From Pseudobdellovibrionaceae bacterium (GTDB lineage Bacteria; Bdellovibrionota; Bdellovibrionia; Bdellovibrionales; JAMPXM01): 8,868 bases of DNA. Below are positions 6,382-8,868 of the stretch, piece by piece. The notes under the pieces are model-generated. The model was not told the DNA's origin. It was given only the letters and a program-made list of their open reading frames with translations, and did no database searches. Where the stretch lies: contig CAJYOV010000255.1 in assembly GCA_913776405.1 (NCBI GenBank), positions 1 to 8,868 of the forward strand, written 5' to 3'. A program made the position numbers and the translations under genes. The first letter of the stretch is position 1. Each line of letters begins with the position of its first letter.

Positions 6382-7263
6382 ATGCCAAGTTTGAAGGATA
6401 TCCGTACGCGGATCGACAGCACGAAGAACACGCAGCAGATCACGCGAGCCATGAAGATGGTTTCCGCGGCGAAGTTGCGTCGTGCTCAACAAAACATCGT
6501 CAACTTGCGCCCTTACGCGAACACCATTTACTCGGTCATCGCAGACGTTGCTGCGACCGGTAAGGTCAGCCATCCACTTCTCACGCCTAAAGAAGATCCA
6601 AAAAATCTTCTTCTCGTCGTGGTGACATCTGACCGCGGCCTCGCGGGGGGCTTCAATACGAACGTGAACAAGTTCGCCGACGCTTTCTTGCGCGACAACA
6701 AATCGCGCTACGAAAAAGTCGACTTGCTTTTGATCGGCCGTAAAACAGCCGATCACTTCAAACGTCGCGGTGTGAAGCCGATCGACACGATCTTGAACCT
6801 AGCTAAGGACGTTTCTTACGCTTACGCGGGTCAAATCGCAGGTCGCATGATCGATAGCTACACCAACGGCGATTACGACGAAGTTCGTATCATCTATAAC
6901 GAATTCAAATCTGCGATCTCTCAACAGGTCGTCAGCGAAACACTTCTTCCGATCGATACGTCGAAAGCAGCGACGATCACTTCGGGCGAAGGCGGCTTCC
7001 CTGCAGACATGATCTTTGAACCAGCTCCTGAGCTGATGATCGATCAGTTGATTGCAAAACATTTCGTCGTTCAGGTTTACCGTTGCATGTCTGAGAGCGT
7101 TGCCGCAGAACACGGTGCGCGCATGACGGCGATGGAAAACGCGACGAAAAACGCAGGCGAAATGATCAACATCTTGACGTTGAACTACAACAAGCTTCGT
7201 CAGGCTGCGATCACGACAGAGTTGATTGAAATCACGAGCGGTGCCGAAGCCCTCAAAGGCTGA
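6382..7263 (+). CDS. atpG: F1Fo ATP synthase subunit gamma
   Basis: Gamma is the rotating shaft inside the alpha/beta hexamer that transmits rotation of the c-ring to the catalytic sites. The 293-residue protein has the conserved N-terminal helix (IRTRIDSTKNTQQITRAMKM, 7-26). The central Rossmann-like part contains VVVTSDRGLAGGFN. The C-terminal helix YNKLRQAAITTELIEITSGA carries the family signature near its end. N- and C-terminal helices pair as the coiled coil of the shaft. Length is usual (about 285-295). Its Shine-Dalgarno sequence is poor (AAGAAAG, 6368-6374), so expression may depend on coupling to atpA. A 79-bp spacer with a hairpin follows. Confidence 0.97.
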   Translation: MPSLKDIRTRIDSTKNTQQITRAMKMVSAAKLRRAQQNIVNLRPYANTIYSVIADVAATGKVSHPLLTPKEDPKNLLLVVVTSDRGLAGGFNTNVNKFADAFLRDNKSRYEKVDLLLIGRKTADHFKRRGVKPIDTILNLAKDVSYAYAGQIAGRMIDSYTNGDYDEVRIIYNEFKSAISQQVVSETLLPIDTSKAATITSGEGGFPADMIFEPAPELMIDQLIAKHFVVQVYRCMSESVAAEHGARMTAMENATKNAGEMINILTLNYNKLRQAAITTELIEITSGAEALKG

Positions 7264-7304
7264 TCGGTTTCGTAGGTACAGAAGTTATTTAACAAAGTTT
7301 TTTT

Positions 7305-8742
<1,438 letters not shown>

Positions 8743-8743
<1 letters not shown>

Positions 8744-8853
8744 TGTTTACACTTACGTTGGTAACACCTGAGCGCAAAATTCTAGCGGGCGCGGAGATTG
8801 AAGAAGTCTTCGTTCCTGGTGCGCGCGGTGAGCTCAACATTCTTCATGTCTAA
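8743..8853 (+). CDS. atpC: F1Fo ATP synthase subunit epsilon, N-terminal fragment with early stop
   Basis: Epsilon links gamma to the c-ring and inhibits ATP hydrolysis; full-length proteins have about 130-140 residues. The first 33 residues here (MFTLTLVTPERKILAGAEIE, then EVFVPGARGELNI) match the normal N-terminal beta-sandwich. The family then expects a PGHxPLxTxL-type segment, but the sequence reads LHV and a TAA at 8851-8853. The frame after that stop reads TLAQG to the window edge, which would again fit the normal continuation. About five codons of the conserved loop are missing and a stop is present. Neither other forward frame restores the missing motif. Either the gene is truly disrupted or the last bases are unreliable, as is common at contig ends. 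The TAATG overlap with atpD makes the start secure. Confidence 0.75.
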
Positions 8854-8868
8854 ACCCTCGCTCAGGGG

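Noticed and set aside
6019..6756. 245-codon antisense frame opposite atpA and atpG
   Set aside because: It spans two well-supported genes and reads as a charged, biased composition without recognisable domains; a shadow frame.
7298..7304. T-run after atpG as an intrinsic terminator
   Set aside because: No stable GC-rich stem precedes it; the only good hairpin follows it, so it cannot act as a standard terminator on the plus strand.
8846..8868. ATG at 8846 as the start of a new gene after atpC
   Set aside because: Only seven codons are visible, the ribosome binding site is not well placed, and the simpler view is a damaged or misread atpC.

Overview
The window looks like part of a chromosome of a Bdellovibrio-like bacterium (Bdellovibrionota, or another lineage formerly placed in the Deltaproteobacteria). 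This is inferred from gene order and protein character: a likely rsmG end, then parA-parB-bactofilin, followed directly by an F1Fo ATP synthase cluster with two different b-type subunits, the second carrying a signal peptide, and no atpB or atpE. No species call is possible from sequence reading alone. ParABS loci usually lie near the replication origin, so the window is probably origin-proximal.

Layout. (1) Positions 1-142 hold the 3' end of a plus-strand gene, probably rsmG (16S rRNA methyltransferase). (2) Positions 143-205 hold two imperfect parS-like sites in a tandem arrangement. (3) A minus-strand gene (206-757) encodes a small unrecognised lipoprotein with a charged helical middle. 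(4) The divergent intergenic region 758-873 holds a perfect 16-bp parS palindrome and a possible parA promoter. (5) parA, parB and a bactofilin gene (874-3168) are tightly coupled by an 8-bp overlap and a 2-bp gap. (6) Positions 3169-3267 form a regulatory gap with a GC-rich hairpin, a -35-like element and an inverted repeat that covers the next ribosome binding site. (7) The ATP synthase genes atpF', atpF, atpH, atpA, atpG and atpD (3268-8743) are all intact with expected catalytic residues. (8) atpC starts at 8743 but meets an in-frame stop after 36 codons, just before the window ends.

How the genes work together. ParA, ParB and the parS sites form a chromosome segregation system. The bactofilin is a cytoskeletal polymer protein and is probably translated with ParB; in Myxococcus, bactofilins position the ParABS machinery, so a similar role here is reasonable but unproven. 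The atp genes encode the stator stalk (b', b, delta), the catalytic head (alpha, beta) and the central stalk (gamma, epsilon) of ATP synthase. Membrane subunits a and c must be encoded elsewhere.

Most of the window is conserved housekeeping sequence. The parts that deserve a second look are the parS cluster around the lipoprotein gene, the bactofilin placed between parAB and atp, the 3169-3267 leader, the atpG-atpD spacer hairpin, and the broken atpC at the right edge. I did not see a clearly new defence, mobile or biosynthetic system.
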